A stretch of 64,000 nucleotides of DNA from Costus lasius (Eukaryota; Streptophyta; Magnoliopsida; Zingiberales; Costaceae): the NCBI GenBank assembly GCA_027563935.2, contig CM050449.1, positions 75,946,556 to 76,010,555 of the forward strand, written 5' to 3'. Below are positions 9,857-21,497 of this stretch, piece by piece. Under the pieces are notes generated by a model. That model made no database searches and was not told where the DNA came from. It saw only the letters and a list, made by a program, of their open reading frames with translations. Each line of letters opens with the position of its first letter. The first letter of the stretch is position 1. Made by a program: the position numbers and the translations under genes.

Positions 9857-10925
9857 TCTTGCATTTTTGTCATCCTGAAAGAATTCCCACCAAAATAAAC
9901 ATCATGTGTTTCAATAGCAAGTTGATCACTGTCATGTTAAACATCCTCAGTATAGGGACATATTTAAATTCACATCTCAGATGTTCACTCACCTCAAGCT
10001 TGATGTTGTCGAGTGTCTCAAGTCCTACCTTTTCTGTATCAATAAAAGGATTTAAGTCTTGTAGTTGGGAGTTTATTTGAATATCAATTTATTCACCTCA
10101 TCATCATCATCAATCATGTAAATTTCCAATACCTCTTTGATGATCTGGGTGACATGAATTTTCTCAGCTACTTTGTTCAAGATTTCTTTGTTGTTGCATA
10201 ACCCAAATCGCTTATCAGGTTTTCCTTCCATTAAACTTTGGGAAAAAGAAATCAATGGTTTATACGGTGGCAGTAAAGCACATACTGGTTCTCTTCATCA
10301 ACATTTACGATGCTAGTGTTTGATTCTTTCTCATCCAAATTACTCTCAAATTAACCCTCACCAAACCTGCTGATCTTCACTTGAGGCTCCTCTAACTCTC
10401 TCATGGGTTTGGCTAAGGAGATGGCTCGCTGGGCTATCTAGGTTTCCAACATCTCACATGGAGTAGCTATGACATCCACTTTAGATACAAGCTGCAAGGT
10501 TTCCTCGCTTCACTTAGTTTGAATAATCAAGCTCTCAAGTAGAGTTTCTAGGTTTGATTTTTGGGGTTGATCAAATTGCCATTGATGGAAATATAAAAAT
10601 TCTCTAAAATTTACTTGCAACATAGGGTTTAGCTTACTCTCGTAAATGAAGTTTGGGCTGTCCCCCCAATCCAAATCATAAGTGCTAGAATATGGGTCAA
10701 TGGAAAATGGAGTCCCAACGTGACAATCATGAAAAAAATGACCTGTACACCCACAAATATCATAAGAAAAATAAGGTAACAATGCATGATTGATATTTGA
10801 TGAATCAAGCATCATGCACATTAACCAAGTGAAAACTTTTAGAAAAAATTTGAAAACTCTACATGATAGGAAAAATTCAACAATAAGTAAAAGCCTAGTG
10901 TATCAATCTTTTAATCGTGTCAATA
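9857..10925 (-). pseudogene. Gag remnant of element C
   Basis: The minus strand shows broken gag pieces. At 10510-10821 a zinc-knuckle-like ICGCTGHFFHDC with a spoiled spacing is followed by DPYSSTYDLDWGDSPNF, close to the F translation DPYSSTYNPGWRNHPN. At 10073-10255 lies LPPYKPLISFSQSLMEGKPD, matching the gag C-terminus of E (PPYRPPIPFPQRLIQEKLD). Stops and shifts separate them, and the N-terminal half is missing. Confidence 0.65.
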
Positions 10926-10938
10926 TTGGCTTACCTAG

Positions 10939-10957
10939 TCCCTCGGCAATGGTGCCA
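10939..10957 (-). promoter_or_regulatory. Primer-binding site of element C, tRNA-Asp type
   Basis: Minus strand TGGCACCATTGCCGAGGGA resembles the Athila-type site TGGCGCCGTTGCCGGGGA with three or four changes. It lies next to the LTR end. Confidence 0.72.
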
Positions 10958-10966
10958 AAAACTTAA

Positions 10967-12410
10967 TAGGGTCCCGCAAGTGCACGGTTCTATCGCATAA
11001 TAAAAAGTATCTATCCCATGGGGACTAGGGGGGTCAAGTACTAACTAATTAGTCTATCGAAAGCTAGGTGATCAAATAATGATGACAATCACTAATATCT
11101 TAATGCAAAAAAGTAAACTTGAACTAATCAAGAGCAAACGAAGGTGTGAAAAGTCATGAGAGAAAATTAGGGTTTCAGGTTTCACCACACTGAAGAATAA
11201 TAGAAAGATGATGCTAAAGGTTTTAGTTCGTTTATTCTATGCTCTTCAGGAAATTCTTCCTAGTATACAAATCATCCCCTCTCAGCTATGATCCGGTATC
11301 TATCTTAAACCAAGTCTCCTACTTTCGTGGCTTACTAAGTTAAGTAGATCCTATGAGTTATGCGAAGAATTATTAACTCCTCGGGTAATTTTGACCTGCT
11401 TTTGTGGTCGAAATTACAAGTTCAATCCTAAGAGTTCCAACGTTTTGGTTCACCTCTCAGTCCTTCCCACTATGTCTTAAGCATACGAAAGCATGGCCAA
11501 TGCTATAATATGAATTAGTTGTAATTAGGATCAAACAAGAAGAACAATAAATTCAAGCAAAGTACTAATTAGACAACATCATCCAACATCCTTACGGCGG
11601 GCTACGCCCAAACCACAAAAATAAATTTATGCTGCAACTTTCATCATAGAATACATTAAATTTCACAAAAAAAAGTCAAATCAAACTAGAGGAAAGGCTA
11701 GATCTACAATGGGAGAGGATGGAGCATGATATTCAGTGTCAAAACGAGGAAGAAATCGCACTAGAACAACCTCTGCCATCAAGGTTTTCGCCAAAACCCT
11801 TGGTGTCGCCCTTCACCCAAATTCTCTCTATTGGCTCCAAAAAATGATCTAATTCTTGTCCCAAAATGTCCGTAGCCAAGTTAGGAATGTCCCCTCCAAT
11901 GTTCCCCAAATTCCACTTCAAAACTAGTAAGAATTAGGCGAAAAACTGAACGGGTGTTGAACAAGTAGACATCTTCACAGCCGTGCATGGATGCACAAGC
12001 ATGCCCGTGAAGATGTCAGTGAAATCAAAAAATGTATTTCTGGACTCTTCACGGCTGTGCATGGACGCACAGGCATGCCTGTGAAGATCTCAGCAGACTC
12101 TAGGAATGTAGGATCATACACAATCGTGCATGGATGTGCGGCCATGCCTGTGAAGACTGTAGAGAGCTCCATTTTGTCTGAAATTTGACATGCAACTTTG
12201 TATCATCATAATAAGTCATCCCATATCTTCAAATCCTCTAAATTCCACTAATTTTAGGTGATAATCCCTACATTTCAATAAAACAAAGGAGAAGTGAAGA
12301 TTCCGAATAATATGAGTCATTTTACTACATAAATGAGATGAAACTATTATTTCTAACCTAAAATCATTTGAAAACTAAGCCACAATATGTTGTATGAATG
12401 CGTGTTATCA
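10967..12410 (-). repeat. 5' LTR of element C
   Basis: On the minus strand the LTR starts TGATAACACGCATTC at 12410. It ends near 10967-10981 by a CACTTGCGGGAC stretch like the LTR ends of E and F (CACTTGCGGATC); the exact left border is uncertain. At 11970-12165 are three palindromic units such as GCCGTGCATGGATGCACAAG and CATGCCCGTGAAGAT. Confidence 0.68.
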
Positions 12411-13510
12411 GAGGACCCAAAAGATCTTGACATGATGATAATCCGGTGATCCCAATGCTCAAGCCAACCGCCGGATCGATACATGGGGGTTATTAGCCCA
12501 ATCTTGGTCCACATAGAGATCCTCCAACCCATGGGCCTCCCAAGTCGGCCAACTAACGGCCTGCCCAAGATGAGTACCACAACCATCTGAACAACTCGGC
12601 CCAAGAGCAAGCCTCCACCATAATGAACCAGCCCACAATTTCAAAATTCCGCTGCTTTGTCACGGCTTGCACCGAATTGGTTTGATGGTTAGCTATTGTA
12701 CACCCAGGAATCAAGGACATGCGTAGAAGCTTTAGTTTTAGTTGGTAGTTGGCAGGATTTTATTCCCTTTTGTCTTATGTGGTAGCTTGACTACTTTTTG
12801 ATGGTTAGAGTAGGTGAGATGCTACCCTTGCCTTGTTCCCCTCCTCATGTTCTATAAAAGAGAGGGCTGGGCTATTGTCTTCTTTAGTTCTATAGTAGTG
12901 GTAGAGTGCTCATAGTGTGCTATAGAAGTCATGGTTGGCGCCTCGACTTTTGAGTGTGTAGAAGCGAAGGTCGGTGCATCGCTTCCTGAGTTTGTGGCGA
13001 TGATCGAGTTCCGAACCAGGTATTGGATCCTTGGGCCGGCCTCGACTCCTCATGTTTACTCCTTCTTGTTTGCAAGAATGTAAATCCCACCACCTTTGGT
13101 GGGTTAGGTTCACCTGATTTCAAATTCCGCTATGTTCTATGCTTGCACTTCCCCTCACCCCGTGAGTATCCGTGCGTTAGAGGCGTGGAATGATTTTCTG
13201 CTTCGTGGTGTGTTCACAGGCTCATAGGCATGTGAGCCGAGCCCCACTAATCTGTTGTTCCCCAAGAAAATATGATGTGCTTAAGTTGCTCACTAAGAGG
13301 TTAGTGAGTTAATTTCGTAGACTTGGGTGTCGCATGATTCCTCTTACATTTGTGTTGCCCCGAAACAATTTCTCCATTGCTATCCTTGTATTTTCTGCTG
13401 CATTTTCTAAGCGTTTTCACTTCCCTCATCTCAAGACCCTCTCATATTTTCAGGGCATTGTCTAAACACCCTAGAGTACACTAAAGATCATCCCTCCCAC
13501 AATAGTTGCA
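12411..13510 (+). repeat. LTR-like fragment of unknown element
   Basis: No coding signal is convincing. A TATA box (TTCTATAAAAGAGAGG, 12853-12859) followed by a pyrimidine-rich start region makes this look like the U3-R-U5 of a plus-strand LTR. I could not find its ends or a partner. It might belong to the chromovirus fragment at 7061-8302, but nothing in the window proves that. Confidence 0.4.
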
Positions 13511-13858
13511 TCACCTTCTTAGAGGGTCAGCCGAAGTATATTGGAATGGATTTGAGAAACAAATGGAGTGGAGTCTGGAGTGGAGATTCTTGTCATTGAC
13601 CATGTCAAAGTTCCCCACCGGAATAAGTATAGTAAGCTGAACCTTAGCATGACTATTAGGAATCCCCAAATGAACAAAAATTTTAAACACAGCAGAAGAT
13701 GGTCCGAAATAGAATTCCCACATAAACACCAGGATCAACTTACGAGAAAACACCATAGGATGTGAAAGAGTAGCATACCTTTGTTTAACAATTTTTGAAG
13801 CAATGTCGATGACAAAGACGATTAAGCTCTCGTCCTCTGCAATAACGCACACACTGAC
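13511..13858. other. Unassigned DNA
   Basis: A minus-strand frame is open across this stretch, but it continues into the LTR at 13859 and encodes no motif I recognise. It may be ancient transposon or single-copy DNA. Confidence 0.4.
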
Positions 13859-15508
13859 TGAAGGTTCCCTAATAAAGGGGGGCGAAACCCTAATATGCGC
13901 ATCTAAAAACTTTGGCATAGCGGAAGCTAGGGTTTCTTAGGAATCGGATGCATGAATATATGATCAACTTCATGAACTTGTATAGATCAAACGAAAAACA
14001 TACCAATGCCATTTCTTGGATGGCGACTTGGAAGCAAGAGGGCGATGTGGCTCTCCTCCAAAGCGTGCGCACACAAGATGTGTGATCGCCTACTCCTTGT
14101 TGATCTTTGTGCTAGCAAAGTTCTCCAAGTCTCCTGATCGCGTGTGTGGAGAATGAGATGAAGTTCCTTTGGCTTGCCCAATCTCCTCCTTGACGTGAAT
14201 ACCACCCAAGGCGAAAGCAAGAAGTTTTTTAAGTCGGCGTGAGCGTGAGCAAAAGGAGAGTTACCCGTTCGAAAACGTTGAGTAAACTCAACAAGGCAAA
14301 CGGCTTTCTAAAAATAGAAAGCACTAACTCCTCCTTCAATGCCCACGTTACCACCATCGAACTTCTCTCAAATGAACCATACGTTCACATAAGTGAACCG
14401 GTTCATTTATTCGGTTCAAGCATTTGGTTCAAAGACCAAATCAAACCAAGATCAAACCAAGACATGGTCTAGATTACCTATGAACCAAATGGCTCAAGAT
14501 CTAACCGTTCATCTCTTGATGCTCTTGATCTCACCGATCTAGCATCAATACTCTCGATCGAAGCTTACCGATCTCAAGCCCTAATCCATCAAACATGATC
14601 AGACCAGATCTCACTTACAATCAGAGATTAAATCCATTCAAACTGAATCAAAACAATTCAGTCCACACGATCTGACTCAAGTAAGCCATATCATCAAATT
14701 GTGCGACCCTAAGGGTTTCCTTTAAATGTCGGTAACGATAACTTACGTTATCACGATCAGTGAGGGGTATCTAGCAACACATCACTGTCTCCCGATATAA
14801 AGGAAAGAGTCTTCCAAGACTACACCCAAACCACAGCACAAGTGTGAACCCAAGTCACTTGACATATGTGTTTCCTTTGTCACTGGATGTTCTTATTGGA
14901 CAAGCGTGTCAAGCCTGTAATTACAATATGATGATAATGATTAGATCAGATGAAACATAGTCATCTGGGTATGGCCATACACTTTCTCAATCATCTCATC
15001 CAGGGGGCCCCTATAGAACATCACACTCCAATCAAGGAGACGGCATTCCTATATCTATCACTAGTGCCCTAACATGACTCATGCTCACTATCCAAGATAG
15101 TCTATAACCATTATGTTTCAAATGATATTGAACTACCTCAAAACAATGCCAATCATCATTTAGAAACACAAGTGACCTCAAGTCAGAGGAAATATGCCAC
15201 TTGTTTGCATATAAGGATTATTCACATTGTGACAAGCAATGGAACATCCTAAGTAGGGTCTGTCCAGTACATCCGATGTACCCATGAGTCTACATCTTAT
15301 TCCATGCTCGAAGCATCCTATAAGATTAGAACACATATTAGTCTCAATCATATCAAGGCTGTCTCATGTTCACCAAGATATCTCGACTAAGGACAAAACT
15401 ACATGTCAGCCAAGCTGAACAGCATTGAGACATTATTCAGAAGTAGACATATTGCAGCAGATGATGTAACAACCTGAATAACAACCATTGCCTTTGTAAA
15501 CATAGAGT
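13859..15508 (-). repeat. Family-B Copia LTR fragment B4
   Basis: The plus strand starts TGAAGGTTCCC (LTR end, minus sense). It follows the family-B LTR to about 15508, stopping about 85 bp before the LTR start, where unrelated DNA begins. It retains the GATAACTTACGTTATC palindrome, the GTGAACCGGTTCA motif, and at 14012-14004 the ATG-GCA-TTG start followed by donor GTATGT. No internal domain adjoins it. Confidence 0.85.
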
Positions 15509-16317
15509 ACCATGCCTCTAGTAAATTCTTGACTTATGCCAATCACCAAGATCTAGCACTAAGGAGAAGAGAGACTGTTGGCGATAAGGAGTGGGTAGCA
15601 CTACCACTTGTCCCAACCATGATGCAAAAACTTCTTATTATTATCACCTACAAGACCCTCACGCCAAGGAGAAGAGGGGAGGCGACAACTAGAGATGAGA
15701 GAAGATAATTGGTGCAAAAATCTTCCAAGAAGGCTTCTCTATTTACAATAGATGAACCAGCTATTCTTGGAGATTATTTTTCATTAAATTTAATATATAA
15801 ATATATTAAATAAAATAAAATTTGTGCCCAAACCTTCTTTGGATTAAATCTATTAAATATATTTAGCCAGCATGGTCAAGTATGAATAAATATATTTGAA
15901 TAAATTCTCTTAACCCCCAATTTGCAAACATATTAATTCATTTAATCAAGTGGGCCCCTAAATTAATTTTACCAATAAATATTTCAATATATTTAATGTA
16001 AAATGCACCTAGGCCTCTTAATTAGCAAAGAGAAAAATTCTCTTAATGATGCAGGAGCAATCCGCATTGACGGGCCTATGCAGACGCGTAAGGGCAGCCC
16101 AATCCCTCGAGAAGACACTTGGGGAGACTCCCCAGGACTTCAAGAATTTTCTCCGGAGTTTTCAGCCCAAACAGAGCTTCCCAGACCCAGGCACGGCCAA
16201 GCCATGCTCCCCGACATAGCCGTGACACGGTCGCCTGTAAATGCGAACGCCAACATGCCTGCCGCCACGCCCATGCCGTGCACCGTCCCCGCTTCGGCCG
16301 AAGTTCCTGGAAATAAG
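15509..16317. other. Unassigned DNA, partly AT-rich
   Basis: 15770-16000 is AT-rich with many ATATATTTAA-like words, and 16140-16317 is GC-rich with scattered CACGGCC and GCCGTG words that look like decayed units of the repeat that follows. It is probably part of another LTR element, but I could not assign it. The 179-codon frame across it shows no domain. Confidence 0.4.
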
Positions 16318-16484
16318 CACGGCCGTGCCCCCGAGCATGGGCAAGCTATGTTCGGTTCTGTGGATTTCGGCAACTCCAGTCACGGGCGCGCCCCCGAGCA
16401 CGGGCAAGCCGTGTTCGATTCTATGGATTTGGCAACTCTAGTCCCGGGCGTGCCCCCAAGCACGAGCAAGCCGTGTTCGATACT
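16318..16484. repeat. GC-rich tandem repeat, about 62-bp units
   Basis: Units at 16318-16380 and 16381-16442 and a truncated third at 16443-16484 share GGGCGTGCCCCCGAGCACGG, then GCAAGCCGTGTTCGAT. Each has a palindrome-like CACGG...CCGTG core. The third is cut by the insertion of LTR F at 16485. Confidence 0.82.
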
Positions 16485-16739
16485 TGATGACACCAAAATA
16501 TATAGTATATTTTGTATCATTTTAGATATCTTTTCATGCTAAATTGAAGATCTTATTATTTGTTTTCATGCTAAATTCTTCGAATATTGCAAAGTCTACT
16601 TCTATTTTGGGTTTTCATGATTTTCATGTAAAAAGACATTATTTCAAGGAGTTTTCAAGCAAAATCAAACACATAGAAGAGTTACCATCATCAAGAGAAG
16701 ATCACCCAAGAAATTTTACGCAAAATGAAGCAACTCAGA

Positions 16740-17110
16740 AAATTACAGCAGTGCCGTAACCTATTTTATGGTACTGTATTTTCATACGCTACCGTAAAAT
16801 CCGAGCCACTATCATATTTTGAGGAGTTTCCAAACATAAGGTTTATCGGATTTTACGGCAGTACCGTAAACCAGATTATGGTACTGTATTTCAGAGCGCA
16901 TCAGAACAGAAACTTTGCTTGATTTTACGCCACCGCCGTAAAGGATTACACGGGCCGTATTTTCTAGTCACTTCCGAACAGAGAGTTCAGCTGATTTTAT
17001 AGTAGTACCGTAAACCAGATTACGGTGCCGTATTACCCAGATAACATCAGATCAGAAAACTTGACCGATATTATGGCAGTGCCGTAAACTATTACACTGC
17101 CGTATTTCTG
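16740..17110 (+). repeat. Palindromic repeat array in LTR F
   Basis: About five imperfect units of 60-75 bp have the form TTACGGCAGTACCGTAAAC, a short spacer, then TTACGGTGCCGTATT. Each half is nearly self-complementary. The array recurs in LTR E (42222-42592), and three further units lie in E's post-pol spacer (60133-60325). Confidence 0.8.
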
Positions 17111-18418
17111 TTGTTAAACGCGATTTCCAGGTCAATTTTGAAGTCCGATTCTTGCAGAGACGATTGTGGGTGAACCAGAGGTTTATATTTGAAGCCATAA
17201 GAAGCAATCGGGGAGCCTGGGATGAGAGGATTACACACACACTGAAAGACCCAATTTTCATCGACTGTCGAGGGAGAAATCATGATTCACGCCGCCGCCT
17301 AGTGTTCCACCGCCGTGACCAATCCAGACCACCTCCAGCCGTGATTTTCATACTGAAGCTTCGTCTGGAGGAGGAGACAACATGCCAGAAGTTTCAGAAG
17401 AGAAGGAGATCAATTGGAAGAGGAATCGAGGAAAGAAGAAGGACAGCCACTGTTCACCGAGAGCTTTTGAAATTACGGCCGTGAAATACTTCACAGCCGT
17501 CCTGTATTTTTCCAAAACTCTTCTTTTACTGATTTTTGAACTTCTGAAATTATCGAATATTGTATTTTCTCCACCATGCTAGCTTAAACTACTTTTGGGA
17601 CATGGGGGAGTAATTCACTTGATTTTTAATGACTAGAAGACTATTTCTATTTCACTATTTCGTTGCGTTTAATCTTAGCATGATGATTTTGCTCATGTGA
17701 TATTTGTGCTTAGACTCTCTATAGATCCATGTTACTAATCATGTTTTTAGAATTTTTGCTATTGACTGAAAGGTATTTGCTTGAGAATTCAGAACCCTAG
17801 AATTGCATGTTAGGGACCCTTCCTTAGGTTAGATCCAATTTGTTCAGTTCTAGTAGATTAATTGTCATGATAATAACATGAATCTATAGATCGAGTCTAA
17901 TTGTCAAACGTGGAGATCTTGCACGAAAGTGAGGATCGGAACGTTGGAGATCCATGAGTAAAACTAGTGTTGAGGCTTGGATGCACGAAAGTGATTCTTG
18001 AGATTCCACTAGAGATTATCAGCCTAGAATTCGGATGCACGAAAGTGATCTTTGAGTTCATTGATTGATGATTTACTTATCTTCAGCATTGGGATGAATC
18101 TTGCGTGAAAGCGAAGATTAATCCCTGCATGGTTGTTAGCACGAGAGTGAAACAATCCTTTTATTAAGTAATTTGCATCTTCATCATGATAAAATTAAAC
18201 TGACAAATTCTTTATTCATGTCTAGTCATAGAAATTATAGTGAATGAAACCCTAGTCCCAGTTTTCTCTCTGACAGTATTCTCCCGTGTGTTTGCGATAT
18301 TTGCTTGACTTTCATTCGACTAACTAGATAGTAAGAAATCAATTGATCAGTACTTGACAACATAGGTCACTGTGGGTTCGATATCTTCTTTATTACTTCG
18401 AGTATCCGTGCACTTGCG

Positions 18419-18549
18419 AACACTACAAATTATGGACAACAAATTTTTGGAGCCGTGCCAGAGAGTGACAATAGCCCTGTACGCCAATACCTTTGGCCGC
18501 GACCCCTAAAACGAGTCTATCTATTTGTATTTAAAAGTGTGTTCTTTCG
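18419..18549 (+). other. Insertion at the LTR-primer junction with a second primer-site-like motif
   Basis: E reads CTTGCG|GATCACA without a break. F has about 131 bp between the same flanks. The extra DNA contains ATTTTTGGAGCCGTGCCAGAG (split here: ATTTTTGGAGCC, then GTGCCAGAG; 18443-18463), which looks like a diverged tRNA-Asp-type primer site. F therefore has two such motifs about 115 bp apart. Confidence 0.6.
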
Positions 18550-18562
18550 GATCACAAGTTTT

Positions 18563-18580
18563 TGGCGCCGCTGCAGGGGA
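18563..18580 (+). promoter_or_regulatory. Primer-binding site of element F, tRNA-Asp type
   Basis: TGGCGCCGCTGCAGGGGA is two changes from TGGCGCCGTTGCCGGGGA and follows the LTR end GGATCACA by 6 nt. It aligns with the site of element E at 46114. Confidence 0.85.
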
Positions 18581-18700
18581 CCTTAGTTTTGTCAATATTG
18601 AAGACATTGAGATTATTGCTAGACTAGGTTTTATTTACTGTTTTTATTTATTTCTGTTATTTTCTATTTTTCTTGAAATCATTTGATCTGATTACTTTGC

Positions 18701-20141
18701 ATGCGCATAAGTCTTAGGTCAGGACCACTTGTTCCATGGGATCCTGAAATCAATAGAACACTTAGAGCGCGCAGGAAATTGAGATTAGAAGAGACATCAC
18801 CAGAAGAAAATGCAGAGATGGGGGATAATCAGAGAACACTTAGGGACTATGCAGCCCCTAATCCCCAAGAAATTCGTTCAAGCATTGCTAGACTAGCAAT
18901 AGAAGCTAATAACTTCGAGATTAAGCCTGCTTTTATTTCAATGATTCAACTGAACCAGTTTGGAGGATCTCCTCTGGAAGATCCCAACCAACACTTGTCT
19001 TTATTTTTGGAATTATGCGATACTATCAAAATAAATGGTGTTTCTAACGATGCTTTGAAATTAAGACCTTTTCCTTTTTCTCTTAGGGACCGGGCAAAGA
19101 CATGGCTTCATAATCATCCAACCGGTGCCTTCACAACTTGGAATCAACTATCAAATTCCTTCTTGACAAAATACTTCCCCCCAAGCAAGACACTTCAATT
19201 GAGAAATCAAATTACAAACTTTTCACAAAAAGATGGTGAGTCATTCAACGAGGCCTGGGAGAGATTCAATGAACTACAGCGGAAGTGTCCTCACCATGGC
19301 ATTGAAGATTGGGTTTTACTGCAAAATCTTTACTATGGATTATCAAATAATATCAAATTAACTGTGGATGCTGCTGCAAGTGGAGCTCTTATGAGCAAAA
19401 CACCAGATGCTGCCTTCAGACTACTAGAGGAGATGACATTGAATCACAATCAATGGACTGCTGAGAGAGGAGTACTTTACAAGCCTTCTCAAGGTAAGGG
19501 TGATGGTGATGGATGGCAATCCTTAGTAGAGAACGTAGACTTTTTGTGCAGTAAGTTTAATTCTATGTAGACTACTTCAATTTCTTCTATCATTTGTGAA
19601 ATTTGTGGCAATTATGGTCATACTTCTGAAAATTATAGAATAGTTGCTGATCAGGGTAATGAACATGTGAATGCTATAATCAAAGTAGATCTAATGATCC
19701 CTATTCTAGTACTTATAACCCTGGATGGAGAAATCACCCCAACCTTTCATGGAAAAACAATAACAATGTAGGGGGAATCACTGAGAATAAAGGATATCAA
19801 AGACCAAATCAGAATTTTAATCAAAATCACAATCAAAATCAGAATTCAAATATTGAATCCATCCTTGAAAAAATTATGGCCAATCAAAATCAGTTTATGT
19901 CTAAGCAAGACCAACTCATGTCAAATCAAAATAGACAAATTGAACAATTTTAGGAAAATTTTCATCAAATCAACTCCAGATTGGAAAGAGTAGAAGCCCA
20001 CAACAAAATTCTTGAAAATCAGATTACCCAGCAAGCTAGTGCACCTTACAGACCCCCTGGGAAATTGCCTGCAAAACCTGAGATAAACCCTAGGGAGCAC
20101 TGTAATGCCATCATGACTAGAAGTGGGAAACAACTAGGAGA
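18701..20141 (+). pseudogene. Gag of Athila-like element F (broken, truncated)
   Basis: An open frame of 289 codons from ATG 18701 encodes the gag core: LNQFGGSPLEDPNQHLSLF, WNQLSNSFLTKYFPPSKT, and ESFNEAWERFNELQRKCPHH, all typical of Athila gag. A TAG at 19568 ends the frame. Downstream the reading continues with a zinc knuckle spoiled at its last Cys (CEICGNYGHTSENY), then DPYSSTYNPGWRNHPN in a shifted frame. At 20100-20141 it reaches the TRSGKQLG motif that normally precedes protease. There the family-A LTR interrupts it. The rest of F is not seen in the window. Confidence 0.87.
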
Positions 20142-21497
20142 TGTTGGTGTATATGCCCTAGGACCTAGTTTTGGTCCACTTATGTTCTACTTGACTTTGA
20201 TATTTATATCATTCTGGCATTGTCGTTATCTATGTTTGTTTACATCTGTGCATATGTACTAACATGATAATGTCCCTAGAGACAGATTGGATCTGTGCTC
20301 GAACTATAGTCCGCAGTCGATGTACCTTAGTGGATATGGGACAGCTATGGTACTTGTGAGACTGGTATGTGGGCTGGTTAGGCACGTGGTGCTAACACAG
20401 ACACATGGGTATATCATTGGAGGATATACTAGATAGACCCACTGTGAGGCTATGACTTGGTGTCATGAGTTATCCTCACAAGTGACAGGAGATGCATTGA
20501 TCCCTTGACTTGAGGTCATTGATTATTCTATATGGTTAGGGACTTGCTTTGATACAACCTAACACCTCGCCATAGTTGGGAGGTCATAACGGTTGTCATT
20601 GAGCATGTCACGACCCATATGAGAAGGTCAATGGACAGACAAAGGATTTGCCCCTTCCTTAGGGAAGCATGATATCCATGGAAGTCCTCTATGGTTCTAT
20701 GACTGAAAGTGTATGGCCATACCCAGGTGAAAAACCTGTTTTAGTCATAGCCATGTGATTCGATGAAAACAAGTGGTGACACACTTGTCCAATCGGATAT
20801 CAGTTCGGCAAAGAGACTGTAATGCATTTGTACCTAGTTGCGATGATGGGGATGTCGATGTCGATATCCATTCCAATGACCTGGGTAGCAGCGATGCACT
20901 GCTAGGTGCCACTCACTGCTTGTGGTGACCTTTGGTCAGCACTGCCGGCGTAAGAGGAACCTACAGGGTCGCACACCTTGATACTTCAGTTCTCGTATTG
21001 ATCGGGAAGCCTTATGATCGAGTTATTGGATAACTCGGATCTAATTGAGAGATTTCATCAGTGCCAATGGGCTTGATGAGATGGAAGAATGTTATTGGAG
21101 CCAAACTTCATTTTTGGCAGGTTGACCCGTATTTGACAATGGTTGGTCACATTTGGATTAGGGTTGCATTGGATTGGATCCAAATGCTTAATCAACCCAT
21201 GTGATGAAGTTTGGGCTAGCTCATTATCCAATGAGGCCCAATAACAAGTTGTCATGAAGAGGAAATAGGCTAAAAGGGTATAATGGGGGGAGACCCAACC
21301 CCATTGGCGCCTAAGGGGCATAATGGGGTTTGGGTGGCAAAAATTGCTTCATTAAGAAGTAATATGCGCCTAGCCCTCTCCCATTGATGGTATGAATGCC
21401 TTTAAGGCATGTCTTGGGCTGATATGGTGCTTAGGAAATTATGGATAGGTTGAATGAGATTTATGGTAAAGTCTTGGAGACTTTCCTTGCCTCAAAC
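20142..21497 (+). repeat. Family-A Copia LTR A2, truncated
   Basis: It starts TGTTGGTGTATATGCCC inside gag F and follows A1 closely to CTTGCCTCAAAC, where the LTR of B1 begins. About 580 bp of LTR are missing and do not reappear, so its right part was lost with the 5' end of B1. No internal domain is seen; it may have been a solo LTR or an element start. Confidence 0.87.

Larger units (their letters stand above)
8733..12410 (-). mobile_element. Athila-like non-autonomous derivative C
   Basis: Minus-strand order: LTR (12410 down to about 10967) starting TGATAACACGC, a tRNA-Asp-type primer site, a gag remnant, then directly the conserved block that normally follows pol, and an untranslated spacer. 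No RT or integrase lies between gag and the spacer, so pol is gone. The 3' LTR is missing; the spacer is cut at 8733 by the family-A fragment. Similarity to elements E and F in the gag C-terminus, the primer site and the post-pol block GGGAGGCAACCCACG supports an Athila-type origin. Confidence 0.72.
16485..18556 (+). repeat. 5' LTR of Athila-like element F
   Basis: It starts TGATGACACCAAAATATA, identical to the LTR starts of element E at 41968 and 61560. It ends GGATCACA next to the primer site. Compared with E it carries about 131 extra bp at 18419-18549. Palindromic repeats fill 16740-17110. At 17930-18140 are repeated phrases of the type GCACGAAAGTGA, also present in E's LTR. Confidence 0.82.

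Noticed and set aside
13511..13918. Possible host exon on the minus strand
   Set aside because: The 135-codon frame starts inside an LTR and has no recognisable domain or convincing splice pattern.
16003..16542. 179-codon frame
   Set aside because: Its second half is the GC-rich tandem repeat and it runs into the LTR of F. No domain is visible.
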